DNA of 64,000 nucleotides from Megaleporinus macrocephalus. Taxonomy: Eukaryota > Chordata > Actinopteri > Characiformes > Anostomidae. This document shows positions 52,201 to 62,600 of this stretch, one piece after another; the stretch's first letter is position 1; the number at the start of each line of letters is the position of its first letter. The stretch is from assembly GCA_021613375.1 (NCBI GenBank), contig CM038716.1, forward strand, positions 1,715,184 to 1,779,183. Reading direction: 5' to 3'. The notes under the pieces are model-generated. The model searched no databases. It was not told the DNA's origin and saw nothing but the letters and a program-made list of their open reading frames with translations. Position numbers and translations under genes: made by a program.

Positions 52201-54255
52201 GTCAAAACTACAGCGCGCAAAAAACGTGAGGTGAAAAATATAAGTCTGCACATTTTAACATTTTGCATACATAACTGCATGCACATTTTTCATAAACATT
52301 CATTTTCACTGTGTTTTTTTCAATGTTTTTTGTTCTCTCTATTTAATAAATTTCCTCTGCGTGAAGTGCGATACCGTCGGTTGCTCTCTGCGCTTTAGAG
52401 AAAGTTTTGCGCTCAAGTTTTAACAAAGGGTGGGACACGGGCCGAGCGCTATTGGCTGATGGCACCTGGTTTCGTGACTGACTGCTCACTACGAAAAGCC
52501 TCTCAAGCTACAGCAAACATGGTGGACGAAGAGGAGCCGACAGGAGAGATATATAGACAGATAAAACTTTGGTTTATCTCACTTATAATGATGATTTACT
52601 GGTCTTATGACTTTTTATGCGCACGTATTCACCAAGTCAGATCTTACAAAATTAAAGGTTGCAGTATGTTCATTAGATTAGTCTCTGTACACAACAAGCA
52701 ATTTGAGGTCTGCACATTATACTAATGTATATAGTTATAATAGTAATTTATAACTTTTAATAAATAACAAAAAATCAACCAAGACATATAATACCAAAGT
52801 AAAGAATGTGGTATGGCTGTAAGATGTGTTTTAATAAACTGCTTTATCAAAGCTAGATTTTAACAATCTGTATATTTCAGTATGTTTTAAGTCCTTGAAG
52901 AAAAACACATACATCCTAATTTTTCCAAATGTTGTACATTTTTAAAAGTACTGCACTTTACTGATGGTCCCTTGCCATCTTCAGCGTCGCTGAGGCGATT
53001 TCGGCTATTTTGATAGAAACTACTGGGAAAAATGAAAAGTTCGGCAACTGTGACAAAATGTAGCGATTGTAGTTTGTTCTCTGCTTCACCACCACTTAGA
53101 AAATGTCAATTCAGAGATTTTAGGAGGTTGTTTGTGAGCTACAGCAATGGTGAAACGTGAATATCCGCCGAATATCCAATCAGCCTAACCGAGCTGCAGC
53201 AGGAGTGAGAGAATACATGCTTATAAAACGTGATAAAACTATTAACTCATTATTATAAGTGAAATAAACCAAAGTTTCATCTATCTATCTCTCCTGTCAG
53301 CTCCTCTTCGTCTACCATGTTTGTTGTAGTTTGCCAATAGTATTCAGCCCATGTTCCGGCCCCAAACTGTCAAAGCCAACCCTTGTAAAAACTCCAGCGC
53401 AAAACTTTGGGTTCGTCCGAAATCGCCTACAAGTCAGTAGGTACTACATTAGAGCTCGTTCTAGCGGCAGACTAGTAGGCAATTTTCAGCATTTTTTTTT
53501 CTTTTCAGTGAGTTTTAGTAACCACACATACTCGGACGTACTACATCCGGCATCTTACCAACATCCTGTGAGGCAAGATGTCAGACCACTGCTGTAAAAG
53601 CTATTCATTTAAACGCCCCATTTACTGACATAATTTCACATACTTTTTGTGACACTTAGCTGCGTTTTTGTTTGAATATGTGTCTAGCTGTAAATCAAAG
53701 GTGACAAATTGGGCAAATATTACTGCCAGAGGTAGCGCTAACTTCTGTAGCGGCAGTTCACTAGTCGTAGCTACGCATACACACAACAGATGTACTGCTT
53801 TTCAACGTTCCTACACTTTGAATTCATCTGCGGCACCAGGTAAATCATGTGTGCTGCGGTCACATACATAAAAATGGCTGTCGATTCAGTAGGTCATTCG
53901 GGTACCGTTTGCCTACTACTCGATGCCTTCTGAGTAATTGTACATACTAGCCTCGCTCGCCTACTGCTTTTGCATACATGTAGGCGATTGCGGGCGCACT
54001 TTTTCTCTCGAGTGCAGAGAGCAGCCGACGGTATTGCGGTTTGTGCATGAGGAAAAATATCAACTCAAGAAAGCAGAAAAACACTAAAGGATGGAAAAAA
54101 GACAGTTTGGGTGCGTGTTTATGAAAAATGCGCGTGCAGTTCTTCAGTTCTTCTTTTTGTGCTTGTTGGTTTCACATTTACGCTCACAAGAAATGCTAAA
54201 ACGTGCAGCTTTATATTTTTCACCTCGCATTTTTGAACGCTGTAGTTTTGTGTTT
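52201..54255. mobile_element. Long-inverted-repeat element A (foldback-like), interrupted
   Basis: The left arm 52201-52635 pairs with the right arm about 53208-54255, the latter split by a nested element at about 53407-53995. Paired blocks from the outside in: CAAAACTACAGCG with CGCTGTAGTTTTG, GAGGTGAAAAATATAA with TTATATTTTTCACCTC, GCACATTTTTCATAAA with TTTATGAAAAATGCGC, GATACCGTCGG with CCGACGGTATT, AGTTTTGCGCT with AGCGCAAAACT, ACATGGTGGACGAAGAGGAG with CTCCTCTTCGTCTACCATGT. The arms differ by several indels of 24-50 bp. The core of about 570 bp has no clear coding sequence. Superfamily unknown. Confidence 0.85.
53407..53995. mobile_element. Nested MITE inside right arm of element A
   Basis: The left end GGGTTCGTCCGAAATCGCCTAC and the right end GTAGGCGATTGCGGGCGCAC are imperfect inverted repeats. 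Removing the segment restores the pairing of the element A arms (GCGCAAAACTTT ... CTCTCGAG). The CGTCCGAAAT terminus and a possible 3-bp TTT duplication suggest PIF/Harbinger, not proven. The interior repeats CCTACT/AGTAGG motifs. Confidence 0.7.
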
Positions 54256-54299
54256 TCTGTGACATCCTATTAAGACAACCTATGAAAGTGGTTTAGTAT

Positions 54300-55298
54300 G
54301 GTGGCCGGGCTGCAAACAGAAAACACTTTTTATCAAAACTACAACATGGGCACTACATTCCACAACACAACGGAAGTGTTTCCAGGGGACACTTAAAGGA
54401 CGTGGAACCATATACGGCGACACAATGTAAATAGAATCACGCGGAGTCGCGGTAGCGTCTAATGAGAAGTAAGTTTGGCTCTGTTTGCTAACTATCCAGA
54501 CTTACTTCTCATTAGACGCTAGTAATGGCCAGATCAAGTCTCTTGAAGCGTTGAAGCTTTCCCCTCCAGATGGTGCAAAAAAGGTTCATTACTCGAAGAT
54601 TCATGTGCACCACAAATCCACCTGCTGGCCAAAACATGTATTGTCATTTCAACTATTTGCGATCGACTCTTGCAATGTTGTCTGCATGGAAACAGTTATA
54701 TACTCTTAACACCTTAATTTTATTTTCTGTGGCTAGTTCATTTGTTCATCTGATCTGTGTTTGATTGTGTGGGTCTGTTAATAAAAAAACTGCCAGTATG
54801 ATTTCAGTCAGTAATTAAATCCAATAGGATGTGAGCTATTGATGTTAAAACTGTTGCAGTGGTTTTAGAAGATGGGACAGTGATTGTGGGGTGAATTTTT
54901 ATTAAGAAACAATAAATCACGCCAATACTTGAACCACGTCTTGAGCCAGCAATGCTTCAGACGTCATCAGTGACGTCACTCGCCCTTAACGAAGCAAGCC
55001 TCGATACGCACTTCATTTCTCGACACAAGCTCCGAAGCATCGGTATCATTTGCCCATCAGTATTAGAAGCTACCGCGGCTCCGCGTGGTTCTGTTTACAT
55101 TGCGTCGCCGTCTGTGGTCCCACGTCTTTTAAGTGTCCTCCGGAAACACTTCCGTTGTGTTGTGGACGGTTTTGCAGCGCGTTCGTGTTTTTGCAGCTCG
55201 TTTGTGAAATGTAGCAGCCTTGTTGTCGTTTTGATTAAAGTGTTTTCTGTTTATAGCGCGTTTGTGAATTTGCAGTGCGTTGAGTCTTTTCGGCCACC
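54300..55298. mobile_element. Long-inverted-repeat element B
   Basis: The left arm 54300-54470 pairs with the right arm about 55059-55298. Paired blocks: GGTGGCCG with CGGCCACC at the tips, AAACAGAAAACACTTT with AAAGTGTTTTCTGTTT, CCACAACACAACGGAAGTGT with its complement at 55149-55168, GGACACTTAAA with TTTAAGTGTCC, ACGCGGAG with CTCCGCGT. The right arm has about 50 extra bp. The core of about 590 bp has no recognised coding sequence. Superfamily unknown. Confidence 0.82.
54454..54520. repeat. Perfect 21-bp hairpin in element B
   Basis: AGCGTCTAATGAGAAGTAAG and one further T (54454-54474) is exactly complementary to 54500-54520, with a 25-bp loop (54475-54499). Confidence 0.95.
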
Positions 55299-55375
55299 GT
55301 AGGTTTAGGTCGGATTCGAAAAGTTCAGATTTTTGCTGAATTTCCCTCGGGATCAATAAAGTATCTATCTATCTA

Positions 55376-55419
<44 letters not shown>

Positions 55420-55425
55420 AACAAC
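55299..55425 (+). mobile_element. Retroelement-type 3' end with (TATC)n(TGTC)n tail
   Basis: TTTCCCTCGGGATCAATAAAG followed by TATC units and TGTC units (55362-55419) is a common 3' end of fish non-LTR retroelements. The body is missing or not recognised. Confidence 0.5.
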
Positions 55426-55884
55426 TCTGAAAACATCAGATCGGGTTTGTACCACTTGAGCCTGGTGATGTGCACGCAGGCCAAGATGCATGACGTGAAA
55501 AACCTGCCGCGTAAAAATCAGCGGGGCAACCGGTTTCGCTGCAAAACTGCGAGCAAGGAAATCAGCTTCCACGTAAAAGGCAGCAGGGGAACAGAAGTGG
55601 ATTAGAGCTGGCAGCGAATTTCGTGTTCATTTCAGACATTCAATTTGTTTCCTCTTCCTCATCAACCTCCATTTACTTACGGACTGTAATGTCTCCCTCG
55701 TCTCTCTGTGGGTGGCAGTGCAAGAGCACTCGCATTCGCGAACCTCCCTACGCAAATGTGTTTGAGTTCTTAGCTGTTCCCGCGAAACCCAGAGCCACTG
55801 TAACTGCTATTCACCGACGGGCCCTTTTTTCAAGTAAAGAGGGACGAATCCTAAGAATCCGCTTGACCCCCCAACTCCAGCCCT

Positions 55885-55990
55885 GATATAATTAACGCCT
55901 GGCCTGCGGGCGAATTTCCTCGGCCATTAATAATGGTTTCTGCCAGGCGACAGCGTGACCCACAGAGACCGGGACCAGTGTCCTTGTCTC
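55885..55990. promoter_or_regulatory. Candidate conserved noncoding element
   Basis: GC-balanced unique block: AATTAACGCCTGGCCTGCGG, CCTCGGCCATTAATAATGG, TGCCAGGCGACAGCGTGACC. The homeodomain core ATTAATAAT is flanked by GC-rich words and no repeat signature. Function inferred. Confidence 0.32.
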
Positions 55991-57479
55991 ATCGCCATGT
56001 CTTCACACTCCCTATAACCATGCACGAGGCGTAACCCTACACAAATAAGTAGCCCAGATCTATTCTGCACATTGGTAACTAACCACCTTTTCATTGACGC
56101 GAGAGGGATTTAAATCGATACAACGAAATCAATAGAATTCCCTCGCGCTCTGGCCTCTACAGCCTACATATTATTTATTAACTCGTTGATTGACTGTGTG
56201 CCTTGTGAGACACGGGATTTCCAAAGACGAAGTGACTGATCCCATAGATTACATTCGTTTACCCCGAAAACTCCCCCACTGGAACGGAAAACGCAAGGCC
56301 AAAGGGTGTACAAGTGGAAACGCATAGGGCGCGCGTAAAACTGGTACTCGAGAAATGTCATGTTGCCTACACGAACGGAACAAACAAGGACGCCACTGTA
56401 ATGCGGTTTGTGCGCAAACCTGAATTGCCGCGCTCATTAGAATGTTACTGATGCCGTTGCTAAGGAACGGCCTAAAACGCAGGTTGGCGCGCGCGCTCTC
56501 TCCTTTCCCGCGCACCACTAGGAACGAGTTCAGTATCACTGTCGTTTAAATAATTAACTCGAGAGAAACCAAATACCGCCTTTACTTATTCAATAAGCAT
56601 AGAGCGCAAAAAGGCGAAGGAAGGCACGGATTTGAATAAAGCAGGGGACATGAATGGATGTGCCCATTAACACAGGGAGGAAAAAGAGTAAACATTACCT
56701 ATCGGCTTGTTAAGGCACAAAACGAAAAGACTCAAGACAAAGGCAGAGAGAGAGAGCGAGAGAGAGCGAGAGAGCAGGGCGTAGGCGTACACGGTGCACC
56801 TGCTATAGAGTCTGTGTTTACAGTGTGGCCTGAAGTTCACAATTCATGACAGTTTACCCTAGTCAGTTTCAGGCATATGCAGAAGAGGCTACTATTTTCA
56901 TCACTTCATCGTTACAAAGTGTTTTTCAACAATAGCTTTGGTCAGGTGAGAATGAGAATGCACCAATACTTTACGTAATAGTACTGCACATTAATTTTTT
57001 TTCCCAACAAAGGGGAACAGATTATATCTGTCTAAATAGATGAACGAAAATATATACTGGAGCTTAAATTGTTTGATTGATTGAGTGACTGATTAATCGA
57101 TCAGGAAGGAGAGTTTCTTTGACACCAAATGCTTTATTGGGTAATACATTTTTTAAAACTAAAGGTAATAAATGAGAAAGAGAGAGTGAGAGAGCCCACA
57201 TGGTGAGATTTTCATAAATGTTAAGCTATCCACACAGGTGCTATTATTGGCACAGGATCAGCATGTAGAGGGAGTGGGTGAGAAAAAAACAGGATAGGAT
57301 AAAAACGAGGGAAGAAGAAAGAAAGCACATGGAGGAGAAAGAGAGAGAGGCTGAGGGAGAGATAGAAGGATGGGGGGGGGGGTGGTGTCACACCATGAGC
57401 TGTCAACTGTCATCATTCTCCACTGCCACCTGAGACACTGGGCACCACACCCTGCCCCTCCCCTCTCCCGTACCCATGG

Positions 57480-57640
57480 CAACCTTTAAATGATGGAGCT
57501 GATTGGTTGGATGCTTCAGCCCAGTGCTGGTTTCCACAGGGCCCTGTGTGGGTTCCCAGGTCTACTGGAGTTTTGCTGTGTCTCAGCACTTAATTGATTA
57601 ATTAGTGTAATTATTATAGGCCAAAGTCACCCCCATTGTG
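57480..57640. promoter_or_regulatory. Candidate conserved noncoding element
   Basis: Unique block with GGAGCTGATTGGTTGGATGC (inverted CCAAT), CTTAATTGATTAATTAGTG (clustered homeodomain cores) and TAATTATTATAGGCCAAAGT. Function inferred. Confidence 0.3.
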
Positions 57641-59009
57641 TTGCTAGTTAGTAGGTAATTTATTCTGTCCTTTGAGACTAAACTGAATAGTATTGAAAAG
57701 ACTAGGAAAATCACAATGTTTAGTACATTTACAGGGTTTTCACAGCAGATGTTTTTCATAATAGTCTAAGTTCTGCATGTCTCTTATTTTGGGAAACTGG
57801 GCAATAGGTAGGCATGTGCATATTATCTAGTTGAGTAGGTGTGTGTGTGTGTGTGAGATGGGAACTCTAGCATGGAGGACAGATGGAGGCTGGGAGACAG
57901 GAGGGACACTGGCACAGGCTCTGCACAGGCTGGCATACGTGTGTGTGTGTGCGCGCGTGTGGACATCCCTCGCTGTCGCTGGGCGGCCAGCTCCTGCACA
58001 CAAGAAGTGACCTTGGCACCGAATGGGAGGGTCACTGAGCCAACTGTCTGTGGCACCGCGTGGCCGTCTGCTCGCTGCTTTTTAAAGGAGCCAGGTCAAC
58101 AGGCCGGCTGCTGGGACGCCCATGTGGCACTTACATTCTTATTTAGGTTAGCAATATGGCTGCTGCTAGTTTTGCTGTTACTGCAGATGTTCAGCTCAAA
58201 ACCCATGGTCTATGGCTAACGTCATACGAATCCCCTCTGCCACAGTGTTAACGTCTACTTCTGCTCTTCCACCTTTACAATATTACCTATACTGTAAAAA
58301 TGCTGACCATGAATCCAGATAGCAAATACATTTTTTTCATAGTGTTGATCTAGTATAAAATGGAAATAATAAAATGAATAAAATACATTTATTAAATTGC
58401 TGTTTAACAAAGTCGTCAAAGGACAGTCCAGCAAAGACCTTTTTGTAGCTTTCTTATGTTCTCCTCACAAATGCGTTTTGTAATAAGGTTGGACAAGCTT
58501 TTTAAAAAGTTAGCAAAACGACATTCAAAGAGGAACTCTGCAAGTTTAAATGATTAAGATGTGAATAAAAAATTAATCAGTATATTGATGTAAAATTGCT
58601 CACAGTGTTGGTGACAGGAAGTAGACATCTTATGATTTTGATCACTTGCCTGATGCCTGCATAAGACATTGTTTGATGATAATTTGGAGAATCCTACACG
58701 GTGTTTGGACTTGACATGCAAGATGTTGTGGCAAATTCCCTACTGTAATTTCCAACCTGCCTAGTTTTGATTATCTAAAAGAACATTGTTCCATTTTCAC
58801 ACTGTTCACATAAAACTTTAAGCTAAGCATTAAATAGCACATATAAAGAAAAAACATTTTAAATAACATTTTTACTTGAATAGAATGTCTTGCTTGTCCA
58901 ACTTTGCAACAGTTGTGACAAAACATTGTTTGGAGCATGGGTTTATCATGGACTGATCAATTCCTTAAGAAACTCTTGGATGGAGGAATGGATGGATGGA
59001 TAGGACATC

Positions 59010-59327
59010 AAATAAAGGCAATTATCAATGTACGACGTACGATTAGCCACATGTGTTTACACACAGCGGAATTTGACCTCCGCATTTAACCCATCTGTGC
59101 AGTGAAACACCCACATATACACACACTAGTGAACATACACACTAGGGGGCGGTGAGCACACGTGCCCGGAGCGGTGGGCAGCCCTTATCCACGGCGCCCG
59201 GGGAGCTGTTGGGGTTAGGTGCCTTGCCCAAGGGCACTACAGTCATGACTTGCCGGTCCCAGGGATCGAACCGGCGACCTTCCGGTCACAAGACCGGATC
59301 CCTAACCTTCAGCCCACGACTGCCCCC
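59010..59327 (-). mobile_element. tRNA-derived SINE
   Basis: On the minus strand it starts GGGGGCAGTCGTGGGCTGAA and has GGTTCGATCCC (59272-59262), a perfect Pol III B box in tRNA-like position about 55 nt from the head. The fold-back GGTCTTGTGACCGGAAGG recalls a tRNA anticodon arm. The body (CCCTTGGGCAAGGCACCTAA, GGGCTGCCCACCGCTCCGGG, CCGCCCCCTAGTGTG) is a familiar fish repeat. The 3' boundary is approximate (GCCTTTATTTGATG). Confidence 0.75.
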
Positions 59328-59346
59328 AAAGTGGAGATGTTCTCAC

Positions 59347-59667
59347 CTGCTTTGACGCGGATACTTGGGCTGCGGATCTTGCCGGCCTGGTTCTCTGCTG
59401 TGCAGAAGTAGTCATTGTCATGGATGAAGCTGTTGAAGGCAGAGGGGGAGAAGGGGTAGAGCTGCAGCGTGCCGTTGGCATGCACATGGCGGATGTGGGG
59501 CACGTCGTAGATGTCGTCACCGGTGGCCAGGTACCAACGGAGGACCGCATGGGGGGCGCCACCCGCGGGGCAGGGCAGGGACACCCCCACTGAGCTGGAG
59601 AAGGTCACTCTCTGCAGGGAGGCGTTCACAAAGTACAGCCGTGTTGAGACCACATCCTCGCTGTTCA
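59347..59667 (-). CDS. dscaml1: dscaml1-like exon encoding Ig domain 1 (partial gene)
   Basis: This 321-bp exon encodes the first immunoglobulin domain of a DSCAM-family receptor, a neuronal surface adhesion protein acting in self-avoidance and synaptic targeting (family knowledge). The acceptor (TTCTGACCAG) precedes 59667 and the donor is GTGAGA from 59346. It starts and ends in phase 1. Counting whole codons, the Ig cysteines are residues 32 (SLPCPAG) and 88 (YFCTAEN), with the core Trp at 44 (LRWYLATG). Sequons are NAS at 14 and NGT at 64. The stretch [19 protein letters not shown] is typical of DSCAM/DSCAML1. No signal peptide is encoded, so an upstream exon must exist beyond 64000. Without splicing, the frame runs 12 codons past the donor and stops inside the adjoining SINE. 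I am sure of the family and fairly sure of dscaml1 rather than dscam. Confidence 0.93.
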
Positions 59668-62600
59668 CTGGTCAGAAAAGGAGAAAAACAGTCACTTACA
59701 CTGTGATATATCCTTTGACATTTACCCCTGGACAAGTGAATGGGTAACACCCTTAAGATATAGTAGTTTTCTTTATTTTTCATACCCATATCATATCATT
59801 TGTAAACCCAACTCCCATGTCACTGTATGTTTCCACAGATGTTACTACCAACATGGATGAGTGAGGTCTACAATGTTCCCTCCAAACCACAGAAAGTCAA
59901 GATTGCACAGCCACAGGTCATGGCTTTTTATCTCCTAAAAGACACCCTTGGTTGGATAGCAGCACTCTGAATTGCCAAACTAATCAAAGTGTAATACATA
60001 TCATTGCAGTCAAACAAAACAAACAAATATCTGAGAATTTATTTTTTATATATCAACACAGCAGGCGTCCTTTAGGCGTTCTTATAGTAAGTAACTTATA
60101 TTGAAATGCTAACTTTTGTCTTTGTTCTTATCAACTGGTAAAAAATGTATGCATTTTTTAAATTTATTAACAATTAAAATGTTTACATCATAATGCATAA
60201 AAAGGACTCATTCCTTTACAGATTCAAAGTTCATTATCACAGGCATTTCAAGTTTACAAGCCCTGGCCCTTTAGCAGAGCTATTCCTGATGTGGCTGAAA
60301 TGTCAGGTTTTGATCACTGTTTTTAGCAAAGTCAAAGAAAGTGTGTTAGCTTAAGTTTCATTGTATGTCTCATGTTTCTGAAAGATATTATAAACATTGT
60401 CTGCCTATAGCCAAAAAGGACAGCATGAAAAGCTTATGAAATGGCAGGAATATCACATGCTTTATGTTACATAAGTTTAGTTGTTTTAGAGTGTTATGGG
60501 CATAAGTGCCTCTCCAAATTGAACCACAAAGTTTCCTTTTATAGACAATAACAGATCAGAGTATTTGCAGTCATAGATTATTGCACTTTTATTTATCTGA
60601 TAGTGTCTCAGAACACTCTGTACTACCGTCTCAACCAGTGACTCTTCTGTTCTCCATATTTATATCTATTTAATTCAGTCTGCACTGTCACTTACTGCTG
60701 CACTTAGCACTTTACTTTACATATACAACTCTGCACATGTTAAGTTGACAGGTGTATCTGTGCGTGTATGTCACTGTGTGTGTGTGTGTGTGCAGGTTGG
60801 ATGTGTTTGTTACTTCTGTAATGTCAGTTATCGTGCATCGTGAGCTACTGTAACCAAAAACAAATTCCTTGTATGTGTTAGCATACTTGGCCAATAAAGT
60901 CCGATTCTGATTCTGATTCTGACTATAGGGTTTCTGTCAGCAGGTACAGAACAGTTATTCAGAAGACAAAATCTGTTTGAGAAAAATATGAGAGCAAGTC
61001 TGAACCTGTCGTTGCACCTTAAGTAAGTTTTTGGTAGGAGCTGAGACAGAACAACTAAATGAACTGGAATCAACTAAAAATGAACAGAATAAAATACAAC
61101 AAACAAGATTAGCTGTGAACTAATATTCTGACTGTCTGGAACAAAACAACATTCGGGTTAATCTGGCAAATATTGAAAAAGCTGAGCTAAATTAGATATT
61201 GAGACAGTTTCATGGCTCAATTCGTGACACAAAAGGCTATTACTTTTTGTAGCAGAAGGAAAAGCCAATATTAAAGCCCATCTAATACAGTGTTCTGGGG
61301 ATTTTTTGCATAACTGTTATACAAAAGCAAGAGAGCATTCAAGTTCAGGTGTTATGGAGAATTACATTATCATTATTATCATTATCATGATAATAATTAT
61401 TATTATCATATCCTATATTACATATGTTTTGTATATATCTACAGTTCTGTCTTGGTAAGATGTTATTTGCAATTATCTAGTTTACACAGACGTTTAGGCC
61501 ACAATTTATGTGAGACATGGAGTGATATGGAGTGTAGGAATCGGATATTTATCAGTAAACATCAGTGTGGTTGAATGGCTGCATTTTTTTTAGGTTTACA
61601 GAACCTTCACAAAAAGTCATTTTCTTTAGACAGACATTTAGAAACCTATTTTAGGGTTTACTGCTGTATCTTTTCAAACTACTGGTCATGAAGAACAACC
61701 AACACCATTGGATCAAAACTATTTTACTGTGTGAGTTGTTGGGACCCATTCAAGTACTATGCTACTGTATGAAGGAAATAAGTCATTATAAATTATTATA
61801 AGTCAATAAGTCGATATTATTCCATACATCCCATCTGAAATTGTATAAAATAATTTCCGTTTGGTTTCAAAATACAAACAACTCATGTCAGGGCTAAGAT
61901 TTTATTTGAATCATAGAGTGCACCTCTACTTTGCAGTCAGCCATTTTACTGGTGTTACCTGTTCTGAGTTGGACAAAAAAGCTCATAGGAATGCACTAAG
62001 CACCAGTGGAAGGCCTTATGTTAGCCTTTTGTATTATCACATTGCTGAGATCAAAACAGGAATAACAACATACAAAATGGTGCATCCTAAATACAGTACT
62101 GCAGGACTTCACAACTGCCAAACCGTAGCCAAATTACAAACCAAATTACAGCATTAATATTCCAGTGGCAGGACAAGCACTAAGAATCAGTAATCTAATA
62201 CATGTGTAGTGGAAGCTGTTCTGAATGCTTCCATCTGATAGGGGAATAAATAGGTCATGGCACCCCCACTACAGTATGTATTTAGCAAGCTATCTAACAG
62301 CTAATGTTCCAACAGCCATTGATCCATAAAAACAGCACAACTGTTTCATAACCTTGAGAACTGATGTCTGTAAAGGCTAGCTAAATAAATACACCCCTTT
62401 AAAGATCATATCACTTTGACCTGTGCGTTGCCTATAACTCTCTCAGTGCTCCCACTTGCCATAGGCTCTGATGGGACAACTCAGTATCTTTTTGTATTCA
62501 GAGAATTGCTTAGCTCAGCTCTGGCTGTGAGCCAAGGAAGACACAAGCCTACAGCAAGTGAATTTTCTTCTAAGGCAATTACACTTAATTAATGCCCCCC

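Larger units (their letters stand above)
51922..59346 (-). other. dscaml1 intron, 7,425 bp, between Ig1 and first Ig2 exon
   Basis: Bounded by GTGAGA at 59346 and ACAG before 51921. Nearly half is recent-looking repeat: two long-inverted-repeat elements at 52201-55298 and a SINE at about 59010-59327. The stretch 55420-57640 has higher GC and two candidate conserved blocks (55885-55990 and 57480-57640). 57640-58990 shows only AT-rich intron with a short (TG)n at 57838-57857. Confidence 0.85.

Noticed and set aside
54952..55302. A 116-codon frame in element B
   Set aside because: It crosses the core and right inverted arm and shows no transposase or host similarity. The arm's left counterpart is not open in a matching way.
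59262..59327. A functional tRNA gene
   Set aside because: The B box is perfect, but the acceptor stem and D arm do not fold properly and the body continues as a repeat. It is a SINE head.
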